Positions 53,250-62,524 of a DNA stretch of 64,000 nucleotides are shown here, in pieces (within the stretch, counting starts at the first letter, position 1; each line of letters begins with the position of its first letter). Origin of the DNA: Pseudomonas sp. RIT-562 (GTDB taxonomy: Bacteria; Pseudomonadota; Gammaproteobacteria; Pseudomonadales; Pseudomonadaceae); contig NZ_JAPJIV010000006.1 of assembly GCF_026241895.1 (NCBI RefSeq), positions 62,001 through 126,000 of the forward strand, in the 5' to 3' direction. Below the pieces are notes generated by a model. It made no database searches. It was given only the letters and a program-made list of their open reading frames with translations, and was not told the origin of the DNA. A program made the position numbers and the translations under genes.

Positions 53250-53808
53250 GGCAGCGATCCTTTACTGGACAAAAAGAGGCCCGAACTATACCAAGCCTCC
53301 CGGCACTGCAGTAAGGCAGCGGTTCAGCCAAATGCGGGACTTGCCCACCGCACCACAACAGTGCAACGAAATTGTCACACCTCGCCCATTATTGTGACTC
53401 ACTGGTCACATTGTGAGGCGCCATGCAAAAAAAAGCTGCCCTTCGTCGGTGCGTTCCCCCACCGATACGCTCAGCCCGTTACCCTCTGAAACGGATTGTC
53501 GAACAATTTTCCCATCTGGACTGGCCCGCTCTAGGTTCTGGCCTAGACTCATTTTCGCCGGGTAAAACCGGTCGGTCACAGCTGGAAAAAATAGAAGAAA
53601 CTTTTGCCGCTGGCCCAAGGTCAGCTTAAAGGTGGGTGAGTTGCGAATGGTTCGATCCTTGCAATAGCCCTCCCCAGCCATTGTGCTTCAACGCGTTGGC
53701 AGCGTTTGCTCACCGATGCGTAGCGCGTTTGCGCCCGGCCACAGGGACAGGCCATCAAACATCGTTGGTGCCAGACCGAGAACTAGATCAACAACACGGG
53801 AGATTCAT
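53250..53808. other. Long control region upstream of glgA
   Basis: 559 bases without a supported gene; the short frames here lack sensible composition. TGTGAC-TCACTG-GTCACA (53393-53410) is a perfect dyad, although the TGTGA/TCACA spacing is 8 and not the 6 of a CRP/Vfr site. AT-rich DNA follows. The promoter of the glycogen/trehalose operon must lie here. Confidence 0.5.
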
Positions 53809-55395
53809 ATGATCAGTGCGGCTTTAGATATTCAGGGAGAACGTGCTCATCAGCAGGTCGGCGAATCGAGCACCGTAAATGCGCAAGCGGCTACACCAGT
53901 TAACGTTACCAGCACGCGCAAGCTGCCGCCGGTAGCCAGTCAGAATCCGAACAAGAAACGTGTGTTGTTCGTGACCTCCGAGATCGCGGATCTGGTCAAG
54001 ACCGGTGGCCTGGGCGACGTTTCCGCCGCACTGCCGCGCGCGATGGCGCACCTGCACGACGTGCGTGTGCTGATCCCCGGGTATCCGCAGGTGCTCCACA
54101 GCGAAAACCCGATTCACATCATCGGTGAGCTGGGTGGTCACGCTGCGCTGCCACCCTGCAAGATCGGGCGCATGGACATGCCTGATGGCCTGGTCATCTA
54201 CGTGCTGATCTGCCCCGAACTCTACGAGCGCGAAGGCTCGCCCTACGGCGCCAACAACGGCCGCGACTGGCCAGACAACCATATTCGTTTCGCCCGCCTC
54301 GGCCTTGCTGCTGCCGACATTGCGGCCAATCTCGCGCAGATTCACTGGTGCCCGGACCTGGTGCACGCCCACGACTGGCCTGCCGGCCTCGCGCCTGCTT
54401 ATATGCATTGGCGTGGACAGCGGACCCCGACGCTGTTCACCATCCACAACCTGGCGTATCAAGGCGTAACCAGCCTGGGTTCGTGCCCTGAGCTGGGGAT
54501 TCCCACCCATGCGCTGCAACAGGAAGGCATGGAGTTCTACGGCAAGATGTCGTTTCTCAAGGCCGGCATGGCTTATGCCAGTCACATCACCACCGTCAGC
54601 GCGACCTACGCCCAGGAAATCACCACGCCGGACTTCGGCTGTGGCCTCGACGGCTTTCTCGCCGCCAAGACCCAGCAAGGCCTGCTCAGTGGTATCCCCA
54701 ACGGTATCGACGAGAGCTGGGATGCTGCGACTGACCCGCACCTGTTCTGCCCGTTCACCATTGGCGACTGGGACGGCAAGGCGGTGAACGCTGCCCATGT
54801 CCGCGAGCTGTTTGGCCTCGACGACTCCGAAGGCCCATTGTTCGCGGTGGTCTCCCGGCTGGTCTACCAGAAGGGTCTGGACCTGACCGAAGCGGTCTCC
54901 GAATACATCGTCAAGTCCGGTGGCCAAATCGCCATCATCGGGCGCGGTGAGCCGGAAGAAGAGCAAGCCATGCGCGAGCTGGCCCTGCGTTTCCCCGGCC
55001 AGATCGGCGTGCGCATCGGCTTCAACGAAACCGACGCCCGACGCATGTTCGCCGGCAGCGATTTCCTGCTGATGCCTTCGCGTTACGAGCCTTGCGGCCT
55101 CAGCCAGATGTACGCCCAGCGTTTCGGTTCGTTGCCGGTGGCGCGCAATACCGGCGGCCTGGCCGACACCATTGAAAATGGCGTAACCGGTTTCTTGTTC
55201 GACGAATCCACCGCAGAAAGCTATCAGGAAGCCCTGAGCCGCGCATTCAAGGTATTTGCTTATCCCGAGCTGCTCAACGCCATGCGCTGCCGGGCCATGG
55301 CCGCCCCGTTCAACTGGTGCAAGGCCGTAGAACCCTACGCCGAACTTTACGAACAACTGGTCGCCAAGGCGCTGGGTAAATCGCACCGACAATAA
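53809..55395 (+). CDS. glgA: Glycogen synthase
   Basis: 528 residues from ATG 53809 with CGGGAGATTC; it has a ~45-residue N-terminal extension before the catalytic part. GT5: KTGGLGDVSAALPRAM near residue 64, HAHDWPAGLAP, then the GT-B C-terminal half with VSRLVYQKGLDL, and the active-site loop RYEPCGLSQMYA. Adds glucose from ADP-glucose to a growing alpha-1,4-glucan. First of a rightward operon with treZ 15 bp on. Confidence 0.94.
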   Translation: MISAALDIQGERAHQQVGESSTVNAQAATPVNVTSTRKLPPVASQNPNKKRVLFVTSEIADLVKTGGLGDVSAALPRAMAHLHDVRVLIPGYPQVLHSENPIHIIGELGGHAALPPCKIGRMDMPDGLVIYVLICPELYEREGSPYGANNGRDWPDNHIRFARLGLAAADIAANLAQIHWCPDLVHAHDWPAGLAPAYMHWRGQRTPTLFTIHNLAYQGVTSLGSCPELGIPTHALQQEGMEFYGKMSFLKAGMAYASHITTVSATYAQEITTPDFGCGLDGFLAAKTQQGLLSGIPNGIDESWDAATDPHLFCPFTIGDWDGKAVNAAHVRELFGLDDSEGPLFAVVSRLVYQKGLDLTEAVSEYIVKSGGQIAIIGRGEPEEEQAMRELALRFPGQIGVRIGFNETDARRMFAGSDFLLMPSRYEPCGLSQMYAQRFGSLPVARNTGGLADTIENGVTGFLFDESTAESYQEALSRAFKVFAYPELLNAMRCRAMAAPFNWCKAVEPYAELYEQLVAKALGKSHRQ

Positions 55396-55410
55396 GAGGT
55401 TTTTTTTAAG

Positions 55411-57207
55411 ATGCCGTTACGGACCCTTGAAACCTGGCCCCACGGCGCAATTATGCTGGACGCAGAACACACGCGTTTTGCCTTGTGGGCGCCGGATGCA
55501 GTTGGCGTCAGCGTCGAACTGGAAGATGGACCATCCTTACCGCTACTGCCCCAAGCCAATGGTTGGTTCGTGATCGAGACGCGTTGCCCTGCCGGCACGC
55601 GTTACCGCTACAACATCGACGGCGAGTTGCAAGTGCCTGACCCAGCGTCCCGGGCTCAGGCCGGTGCCCTGCACTTGCACAGCGTGGTGGTCGATCCCGG
55701 CGCCTATCAGTGGCAACACACCGGCTGGCAAGGCCGGCCGTGGCATGAGGCGGTCATCTACGAGCTGCACGTCGGTGCCCTCGGTGGCTTTGCCGGAGTC
55801 GAACAGCATCTGGCGCGCCTGGTCGACATGGGTATCACCGCGATCGAACTGATGCCCCTGGCGCAATTTCCCGGCGAGCGTAACTGGGGTTACGACGGGG
55901 TATTGCCTTACGCGCCCCAAGCCTCCTACGGCACTCCGGAACAACTAAAGCACCTGATCGACACCGCCCACGGCCTTGGTCTGGGAGTGATCCTCGATGT
56001 GGTCTACAACCACTTCGGCCCCGATGGCAATTACCTGCATCGCTATGCCAAGGGTTTCTTCAACGAAGACAAACACACGCCCTGGGGTGCGGCCATCGAC
56101 TTCCGGCGCCGTGAAGTGCGCGACTTCTTTATCGACAACGCACTCATGTGGCTGATGGAGTACCGCTTCGACGGCTTGCGCTTCGACGCGGTGCACGCAA
56201 TCGAAAGCCCCGACTTTCTCCACGAGATGGCCGGGCGAATTCGCCAGGCAACTGCGCCGGGTCGGCATGTGTGGCTGATGCTGGAAAATGAACACAACCA
56301 GGCCAGCCTGCTTGACGAAGGTTTTGATGCGCAGTGGAACGACGACGGGCACAACGCCCTGCACGTGTTGATCACTGGCGAAACCGACGCCTATTACGCC
56401 GACTACGCCGAACAACCAACCCAGCAACTGGCGCGCTGCCTGAGCGAAGGCTTTGTCTTTCAGGGCCACGTCAACCGCCATGGTCAACCTCGCGGTGAAC
56501 CCAGCGGCCACCTGGAGCCCACTGCGTTCGTACTGTTCCTGCAGAACCACGACCAGATTGGCAATCGAGCCTTCGGCGAACGCCTGCATCAGCTGGCCCA
56601 CCCGGATGCCCTGCACGCAGCGACTGCGCTGCTGTTGTTGTCACCGATGATTCCGTTGATGTTCATGGGTGACGAATTCGGAGCCGAAGAACCGTTCCTG
56701 TTCTTCACCGACCACCACGGCGAACTGGCAGAGCTGGTGCGCGAAGGCCGGCGTAACGAATTCGCGGCGTTCAGCGCATTCGCCGATCCGCAAAAACGCG
56801 AGCGGATTCCCGACCCGAACGCGCCGCAGACCTTCGAAGCGTCGATTCCAAACCTGGCACCCACCGAGACCCCGGCCATCCATGCGCTGTACCGGCATCT
56901 GCTGAGCCTGCGCCATGACCAGATCGTGCCGCGCCTGCCTGGCGCCCGATCTCTCGGCGCCAAGGTGCTGGCCCAGGGCGCCGTGAGTGCCAGCTGGCGC
57001 ATGGGTGACGGCACTGAGCTGCGCATTGACCTGAACCTCGGCGACGCGCCCGTGGTCCACACTTCTCAGGCCGGTGCCAAGGTGTTGTTCGAACACCCCG
57101 CACACACCGCCAGCCTGTTGGATCAGGGGCATCTGGCCCCGTATAGCGCGCTAGTCAGCCTCAAGGCCGCAGCCCCTTTGCTACCCCCGGATGGAGAGCG
57201 CCAATGA
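55411..57207 (+). CDS. treZ: Malto-oligosyltrehalose trehalohydrolase
   Basis: 598 residues. N-terminal E-set domain then GH13 barrel. Motifs: VVYNHFGPDGNYL, nucleophile Asp in GLRFDAVHAI, acid Glu in MLENEHN and NHDQIGNRA. Releases trehalose from maltooligosyl-trehalose made by TreY. The stop overlaps the malQ ATG (ATGA). Confidence 0.94.
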   Translation: MPLRTLETWPHGAIMLDAEHTRFALWAPDAVGVSVELEDGPSLPLLPQANGWFVIETRCPAGTRYRYNIDGELQVPDPASRAQAGALHLHSVVVDPGAYQWQHTGWQGRPWHEAVIYELHVGALGGFAGVEQHLARLVDMGITAIELMPLAQFPGERNWGYDGVLPYAPQASYGTPEQLKHLIDTAHGLGLGVILDVVYNHFGPDGNYLHRYAKGFFNEDKHTPWGAAIDFRRREVRDFFIDNALMWLMEYRFDGLRFDAVHAIESPDFLHEMAGRIRQATAPGRHVWLMLENEHNQASLLDEGFDAQWNDDGHNALHVLITGETDAYYADYAEQPTQQLARCLSEGFVFQGHVNRHGQPRGEPSGHLEPTAFVLFLQNHDQIGNRAFGERLHQLAHPDALHAATALLLLSPMIPLMFMGDEFGAEEPFLFFTDHHGELAELVREGRRNEFAAFSAFADPQKRERIPDPNAPQTFEASIPNLAPTETPAIHALYRHLLSLRHDQIVPRLPGARSLGAKVLAQGAVSASWRMGDGTELRIDLNLGDAPVVHTSQAGAKVLFEHPAHTASLLDQGHLAPYSALVSLKAAAPLLPPDGERQ

Positions 57208-59282
57208 GTGATGCGCAACTGGAAATACTCGCCAGCCGCGCCGGCCTGGCAGTCGACTGGATCGACGCCAACGGCCGCCCGCAAAAAGTTGCCCCTGCGG
57301 TACTGCGCAGCGTCCTGACCGGTCTCGGCCATCCGGCCAGCACCGCACAGGAAATCGATGCCAGCCTGCTGCAGTTGCAGGAAGTCCAGCAGACCCGCCA
57401 TCTGCCACCCATGCTCACCGCAGATGTGGGAGTGGCCGTTGACCTGGCACGTTACTTCGAGCCCGAAACCCCGTGTGAAATCCACCTCGAGGACGGCTCG
57501 CGTCTGAATCTGAAGCTGGATGCCAAATCGATGCTGCCCGGCCTGGTGCCGGTCGGTTATCAACACGTCAGCATCGATGGCCAGCAGTTCACCCTCGCCG
57601 TCGCGCCGGCCCGCTGCTACAGCGTTGGCGATGCGGTGGACAACCCGATTCCCCGCGCCTGGGGTTTGAGCGTGCAGTTGTACTCCCTGCGTCGCCCGGG
57701 CGATGGCGGTTTTGGTGACACCCAGGCCCTGGAAGATCTGGCCCGGGTCGCCGGGGAACGGGGTAGCGATGCCCTGGCGATCAGCCCGCTGCACGCCATG
57801 TTCAGCAGCGATACCCAGCGTTACAGCCCGTATTCGCCATCCAGCCGGCTGTTTCTCAACAGCCTGTATGCCGCACCAGGCGCAATCCTCGGTGAGCGCG
57901 CGGTGCGTGCCGCCATTGACTCCACTGGCCTGGCCGCCGAGTTCAAGCACCTTGAAGAGCAGGCGCTGATCGACTGGCCGGTGGCGGCTGAAGCCAAGCA
58001 TCGCCTGCTGCAGGCGCTGTATGAGGGGTTTGTCCAGGGCGAGCATCCGCTGCACGCCGACTTCAGCAGCTTCCGCCACGCCGGTGGCGAGGCCCTGGAA
58101 AACCACTGTCGCTTCGAAGCCATTCAAGAAGCCCGCGCCGCCAAGGGTGAAGCCCTCGACTGGCGTGAGTGGCCCGAGCAGTGGCGTGACCCGCGCAGCG
58201 CTGCGCTGGCCGAATTCGCCGAAGAAAACGCCGGGCGCATCGGCTTTTTTGCTTTCTGCCAATGGTTGATCACCCGATGCCTGGAGCGCGCACAAGCAGC
58301 GGCGCGCGGCAGCGGCATGAGCATCGGCCTGATCGCCGACCTCGCGGTCGGCGCAGATGGTGGTGGCAGCCAGGCCTGGAGTCGCCAGGATGAACTCCTC
58401 GCGTCCCTGACAGTGGGCGCGCCGCCGGACATTCTCAATCGCACGGGCCAGGGCTGGGGCATTTCTGCGTTCTCGCCGGAAGGCCTGGTGCGCAATGGTT
58501 TTCGCGCATTCATTGAAATGCTGCGGGCCAATTTCGCCCATGCCGGCGGGTTGCGCATCGATCACGTGATGGGCCTGCAACGGTTGTGGGTGATCCCTAA
58601 CGGAGCTTCGCCCGCCGACGGCGCCTATCTTTATTATCCGGTGGACGACCTGCTGCGCCTGCTGACCCTGGAATCCCATCGGCACCAGGCGATTGTCCTC
58701 GGTGAAGACCTGGGCACAGTGCCGGAGGGCCTGCAGGAAAAACTCATCGCCCGCTCGATCCTTGGCATGCGCGTGCTGTTGTTCGAACAGGACAACACGC
58801 ACTTTAAGTCGATCCTCGACTGGCCCGACAATGCCTTGGCAACCACCAGCACCCATGACCTGCCGACGCTCAACGGCTGGTGGCATGGCCGCGATATCGA
58901 CTGGAATGCGCGCCTGGGCCTGACCGACGCCAGCAGCGAAATCGACTGGCGCCGCCACCGTGAGCGCGAGCGCGAGGGCTTGCGTCGGGTACTGGGTGAG
59001 GACCCGCAGAACTTTCGCGAAGAGTCCCACGAAACCGACCAGGTGCTCGACGCGAGCGTGCGTTTCCTTGGCCACACTCGCGCGCCGCTGGTGCTGCTAC
59101 CGCTGGAAGATGCCCTGGGCATCGAACAGCAGGCCAACCTGCCCGGCACCATCAATACCCATCCCAACTGGAGCCGACGTTTGCCAGGCTACAGCGAAGC
59201 ATTACTCGATGACCCAGACGCTGCACGGCGCCTGGAATTGCTCGCCTGTGCGCGACTTCAAGCCGGTGAGCGTGACCAATGA
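57204..59282 (+). CDS. malQ: 4-alpha-glucanotransferase (amylomaltase)
   Basis: 692 residues, GH77. Motifs: nucleophile Asp in GLRIDHVMGLQRLW, Glu in VLGEDLGTVPEG and HD in TSTHDLPTLNGWW. About 150 N-terminal residues before the barrel, usual for the bacterial MalQ of this group. Rearranges maltodextrins to supply longer chains for TreY. Overlaps treZ and treY by 4 bp each. Confidence 0.93.
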   Translation: MSDAQLEILASRAGLAVDWIDANGRPQKVAPAVLRSVLTGLGHPASTAQEIDASLLQLQEVQQTRHLPPMLTADVGVAVDLARYFEPETPCEIHLEDGSRLNLKLDAKSMLPGLVPVGYQHVSIDGQQFTLAVAPARCYSVGDAVDNPIPRAWGLSVQLYSLRRPGDGGFGDTQALEDLARVAGERGSDALAISPLHAMFSSDTQRYSPYSPSSRLFLNSLYAAPGAILGERAVRAAIDSTGLAAEFKHLEEQALIDWPVAAEAKHRLLQALYEGFVQGEHPLHADFSSFRHAGGEALENHCRFEAIQEARAAKGEALDWREWPEQWRDPRSAALAEFAEENAGRIGFFAFCQWLITRCLERAQAAARGSGMSIGLIADLAVGADGGGSQAWSRQDELLASLTVGAPPDILNRTGQGWGISAFSPEGLVRNGFRAFIEMLRANFAHAGGLRIDHVMGLQRLWVIPNGASPADGAYLYYPVDDLLRLLTLESHRHQAIVLGEDLGTVPEGLQEKLIARSILGMRVLLFEQDNTHFKSILDWPDNALATTSTHDLPTLNGWWHGRDIDWNARLGLTDASSEIDWRRHREREREGLRRVLGEDPQNFREESHETDQVLDASVRFLGHTRAPLVLLPLEDALGIEQQANLPGTINTHPNWSRRLPGYSEALLDDPDAARRLELLACARLQAGERDQ

Positions 59283-62056
59283 ACCAGGCATTAATCCAAC
59301 CGTTACGCGCGACCCTGCGCCTACAGTTCCATAAAGACTTCACCTTGGACCAGGCGGTGCCGTTGGTGCCGTATTTCGCCAGCCTGGGCATCAGCCACAT
59401 CTACGCCTCGCCCCTGCTCGCCGCGCGGGCCGGGTCGATGCATGGCTACGATGTGGTCGACCCGACCCAGGTCAACCCGGAGCTGGGCGGCGAACCCGCT
59501 CTGCGTCGCCTGGTGGCGGCCCTGCGCGAACAGAACATGGGGATGATCCTCGATATCGTCTCCAACCACATGGCGGTCGGCGGCAGTGACAATCCCTGGT
59601 GGCTGGACTTGCTCGAATGGGGGCGCCTGAGCCCCCACGGCGAGTTCTTCGACATCCAGTGGCATTCCCCCGACCCCTTGATGGAAGGCCAGTTGCTGCT
59701 GCCGTTCCTGGGTAGCGAATATGGCGTGGCGTTGCAGGAAGGTACGTTGGCCCTGCGCTTTGATCGAGAGCGTGGCTCGTTCCATGTCGAACACTACGAC
59801 CATCACTTTCCGATCTGTCCCAACAGCTACGGCGAACTGCTCAAGAGTGATGACGAACGGCTGAAGTTTCTCGCCGACCGCTTCAGCGCCCTGAGCTACC
59901 AGACCGACGCCCACAGCCTGGCCGTTCCCCTGAAGGAGGAGCTGCGGGAACTGGCGCAGGACCCGGCGATCCTGCAGCGCATCGAACAGAACCTGCAAGG
60001 CTACGACTCGCTGACCCCGGAAGGCTTCGAGCGCCTGCACCTGCTGCTCGAACGCCAGAGCTATCGCCTCGCCAGTTGGCGCACCGCCGGTGATGACATC
60101 AACTGGCGGCGTTTTTTCGACGTCAATGAGCTCGGTGGCTTGCGCGTTGAACGCCCTGCCGTGTTCGAGGCCACCCACGCGAAGATTTTCGAGCTGGTGG
60201 CTGAAGGACTGATCGACGGCCTGCGCATCGACCACATCGATGGCCTGGCTGACCCGCGGGGCTATTGCCGCAAACTGCGGCGCCGGGTCGACTCGCTGTC
60301 TCCCGAGCGCCATTTGCCGATCTACGTCGAGAAAATCCTCGGTGAGGGCGAAGCGCTGCACCGCGACTGGTCGGTGGACGGCACCACCGGCTACGAATTC
60401 ATGAATCAGCTGTCGCTGCTGCAACACGACCCCGAGGGCGCCCAACCCCTGGGTGAACTGTGGAGCAAGTACAGCGAACGGCCTGCCGATTTCCGCCAGG
60501 AAGCCCAGTTGGCCCGCCAGCAAATCCTCAACGGTTCGTTGGCCGGTGATTTCGAAAGCGTGGCCCAGGCGCTGCTGCAAGTGGCCCGGGATGACCTGAT
60601 GACCCGCGACCTGACTCTGGGCGCGATCCGCCGCGCGCTGCAGGAGTTGATCGTGCACTTTCCGGTGTACCGGACCTACATCAGCCCGCTTGGACGCTCC
60701 AGCGAAGACGACGTGTTTTTCCAGCAAGCCCTGGCAGGCGCGCGGCAGACCCTCGGCGAGGCCGACTGGCCGGTCCTCGACTGCCTGGCCGGATGGCTCG
60801 GTGGCAAACCATGGCGTGATCGCCCGCTCGGACGTTCGCGCAAGATCCTCAAGCATGCCTGCGTGCGTTTCCAGCAACTGACTTCACCGGCGGCCGCCAA
60901 AGCTGTCGAGGACACTGCGTTCTATCGCTCGGCAGTGCTGCTGTCGCGCAACGACGTGGGCTTCAGCACTGAACAGTTCAGCGCGCCGGTCGCCGATTTC
61001 CACCAGGCCTGCCTGCAGCGCTTCGAAGCTTTTCCGGAAAATTTGCTGGCGACTGCGACCCACGACCACAAACGAGGCGAGGACACTCGCGCGCGCCTGG
61101 CTATCTTGAGCGAGCGCAGCGCCTGGTACGCCGAACAACTGCCGCAGTGGCAAACCCTCGCCCGCCAACTGCGCGACGACGACCAGATGCCGTCTGCCGG
61201 CGATGAGTTGATCCTCTATCAGGCCATCCTTGGCAGCTGGCCGCTGGACCTGCGCCCTGACGATCAGGGCGCCCTCGAAGACTACGCCCGGCGCCTTTGG
61301 CAGTGGCAACAGAAAGCCTTGCGTGAAGCCAAACTGCAAAGCAGCTGGAGCGCGCCCAATGACGCCTACGAACGCGCGGTCCAGGTGTTCATCGAGCGCT
61401 TGCTGCTGAGCCCTGAAGGTCGGCTATTACGCTCTGCCCTGGCCAAGGCCGCCCAGACACTGGCAGTACCCGGTGCAGTCAACAGCCTGGCGCAAACTTT
61501 GCTGCGCATGACCGTGCCTGGCATACCGGATTTGTATCAGGGCAACGATTACTGGGACTTCTCGCTGGTCGATCCGGACAACCGTCGGCCGGTGGATTCC
61601 CGGAGCCGGCAGCAAGCCATGCAACAACCTCAGGCGCTGGCAGAGCTGGTGGCGGGTTGGCGCGACGGGCGCATCAAGCAGACGTTGATTCGCCGAGCTC
61701 TCAACTTGCGGGCCGAGCATGCCGAGTTGTTCGCCCATGGCAGCTATCAGGCCCTGGAAGTGGTCGGCAGCCAGGCCCACAGAGTGCTCGCGTTCATGCG
61801 TGAACAGGCGGGCAGCAAGGCCGTGGTGGTCGTGCCGATTCGTTGCGCCGAACTGCTGAAAAACAGTGCCGAACCCTTGATCGATGCGCTGCAGTGGGGC
61901 GACACCCGAGTCATATTACCGTTCGAGGCATCCACGGAAAATCTGAAGGGACTTTTTCCAGGCGCCACAGTCACAAACCACAAGGAGCTGAACATCAGCA
62001 CCGCGCTGGGCGAATTCCCGGTCAATCTTTTTATTCAATTTTCTACCCAAGCTTGA
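59279..62056 (+). CDS. treY: Malto-oligosyltrehalose synthase
   Basis: 925 residues, GH13. Motifs: DIVSNHMAVGG, nucleophile Asp in GLRIDHIDGLADP, Glu in YVEKILGEGEALH and DHKRGEDTRARL. Turns the reducing end of a glucan into a trehalose link. Paired with TreZ it makes trehalose without UDP-glucose. Confidence 0.94.
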   Translation: MNQALIQPLRATLRLQFHKDFTLDQAVPLVPYFASLGISHIYASPLLAARAGSMHGYDVVDPTQVNPELGGEPALRRLVAALREQNMGMILDIVSNHMAVGGSDNPWWLDLLEWGRLSPHGEFFDIQWHSPDPLMEGQLLLPFLGSEYGVALQEGTLALRFDRERGSFHVEHYDHHFPICPNSYGELLKSDDERLKFLADRFSALSYQTDAHSLAVPLKEELRELAQDPAILQRIEQNLQGYDSLTPEGFERLHLLLERQSYRLASWRTAGDDINWRRFFDVNELGGLRVERPAVFEATHAKIFELVAEGLIDGLRIDHIDGLADPRGYCRKLRRRVDSLSPERHLPIYVEKILGEGEALHRDWSVDGTTGYEFMNQLSLLQHDPEGAQPLGELWSKYSERPADFRQEAQLARQQILNGSLAGDFESVAQALLQVARDDLMTRDLTLGAIRRALQELIVHFPVYRTYISPLGRSSEDDVFFQQALAGARQTLGEADWPVLDCLAGWLGGKPWRDRPLGRSRKILKHACVRFQQLTSPAAAKAVEDTAFYRSAVLLSRNDVGFSTEQFSAPVADFHQACLQRFEAFPENLLATATHDHKRGEDTRARLAILSERSAWYAEQLPQWQTLARQLRDDDQMPSAGDELILYQAILGSWPLDLRPDDQGALEDYARRLWQWQQKALREAKLQSSWSAPNDAYERAVQVFIERLLLSPEGRLLRSALAKAAQTLAVPGAVNSLAQTLLRMTVPGIPDLYQGNDYWDFSLVDPDNRRPVDSRSRQQAMQQPQALAELVAGWRDGRIKQTLIRRALNLRAEHAELFAHGSYQALEVVGSQAHRVLAFMREQAGSKAVVVVPIRCAELLKNSAEPLIDALQWGDTRVILPFEASTENLKGLFPGATVTNHKELNISTALGEFPVNLFIQFSTQA

Positions 62057-62077
62057 GTTCAGTTCAGGAGCATAGCG

Positions 62078-62410
62078 ATGAGTACCGACGATAAACGCGT
62101 TCGCGAATTTGCCTATCAGATCTGGGAATCGGAAGGAAAACCCGAGGGTCAGGAAGCCCGGCATTGGGAAATGGCGCGCAAACTGGCAGAAGCTGAAGCA
62201 CTGGCTCCCAGCAAGTCGTCCAAGGCTGCTGGAAGTAAAGGTGCCGCTGCCAAGCCGGCTGCCAAGCCCAACGGCAAGCTTGAAGAAAAACCCGCTGCCA
62301 AGCCCAAGGCCGCTACCAAGGCCAAGCCTGCAGCCGCCTCCTCGGTCATTCCGCCAGGTGAGAAAGCGCCCGAGAAAAAACCGCGAGCGAGCAAAAAGCC
62401 TGCGGTCTGA
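62078..62410 (+). CDS. DUF2934 protein with Lys/Ala/Pro tail
   Basis: 110 residues. Residues 1-45 match DUF2934: REFAYQIWESEGKPEGQEAR, HWEMARKLAEAE. The rest is a low-complexity AKPAAKP-type tail, strongly basic. Function unknown; in Pseudomonas it is habitually placed between treY and glgX. Starts 21 bp after treY. Confidence 0.87.
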   Translation: MSTDDKRVREFAYQIWESEGKPEGQEARHWEMARKLAEAEALAPSKSSKAAGSKGAAAKPAAKPNGKLEEKPAAKPKAATKAKPAAASSVIPPGEKAPEKKPRASKKPAV

Positions 62411-62438
62411 CGCCTGATTCTTTGATCTGACTGGATTC

Positions 62439-62458
62439 ATGGCGAGCTTGCTCGCCAT
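62439..62458. promoter_or_regulatory. Hairpin between the DUF2934 gene and glgX
   Basis: ATGGCGAGC-TT-GCTCGCCAT, a perfect 9-bp stem, 28 bp after the DUF2934 stop and 66 bp before glgX. No T-run follows, so it could be a REP-like element, an RNA-stabilising hairpin or an attenuator that lowers glgX expression. Confidence 0.5.
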
Positions 62459-62524
62459 GTCGGGGTCGTTCGCCCTGAAAAAACATTAGCCACACCGTAC
62501 TCGACCCCATTTGCAGGAGCACTT

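Noticed and set aside
53393..53410. CRP/Vfr site upstream of glgA
   Set aside because: The TGTGA and TCACA halves are 8 apart, not 6; kept only as an unassigned dyad.
53423..53629. 68-codon rightward frame before glgA
   Set aside because: No ribosome site and low-quality composition; likely noise in the control region.
57123..59075. 650-residue antisense frame over malQ
   Set aside because: A high-GC shadow of a certain gene; no family, no ribosome site. The same holds for the long antisense frames over glgA, treY and glgX.
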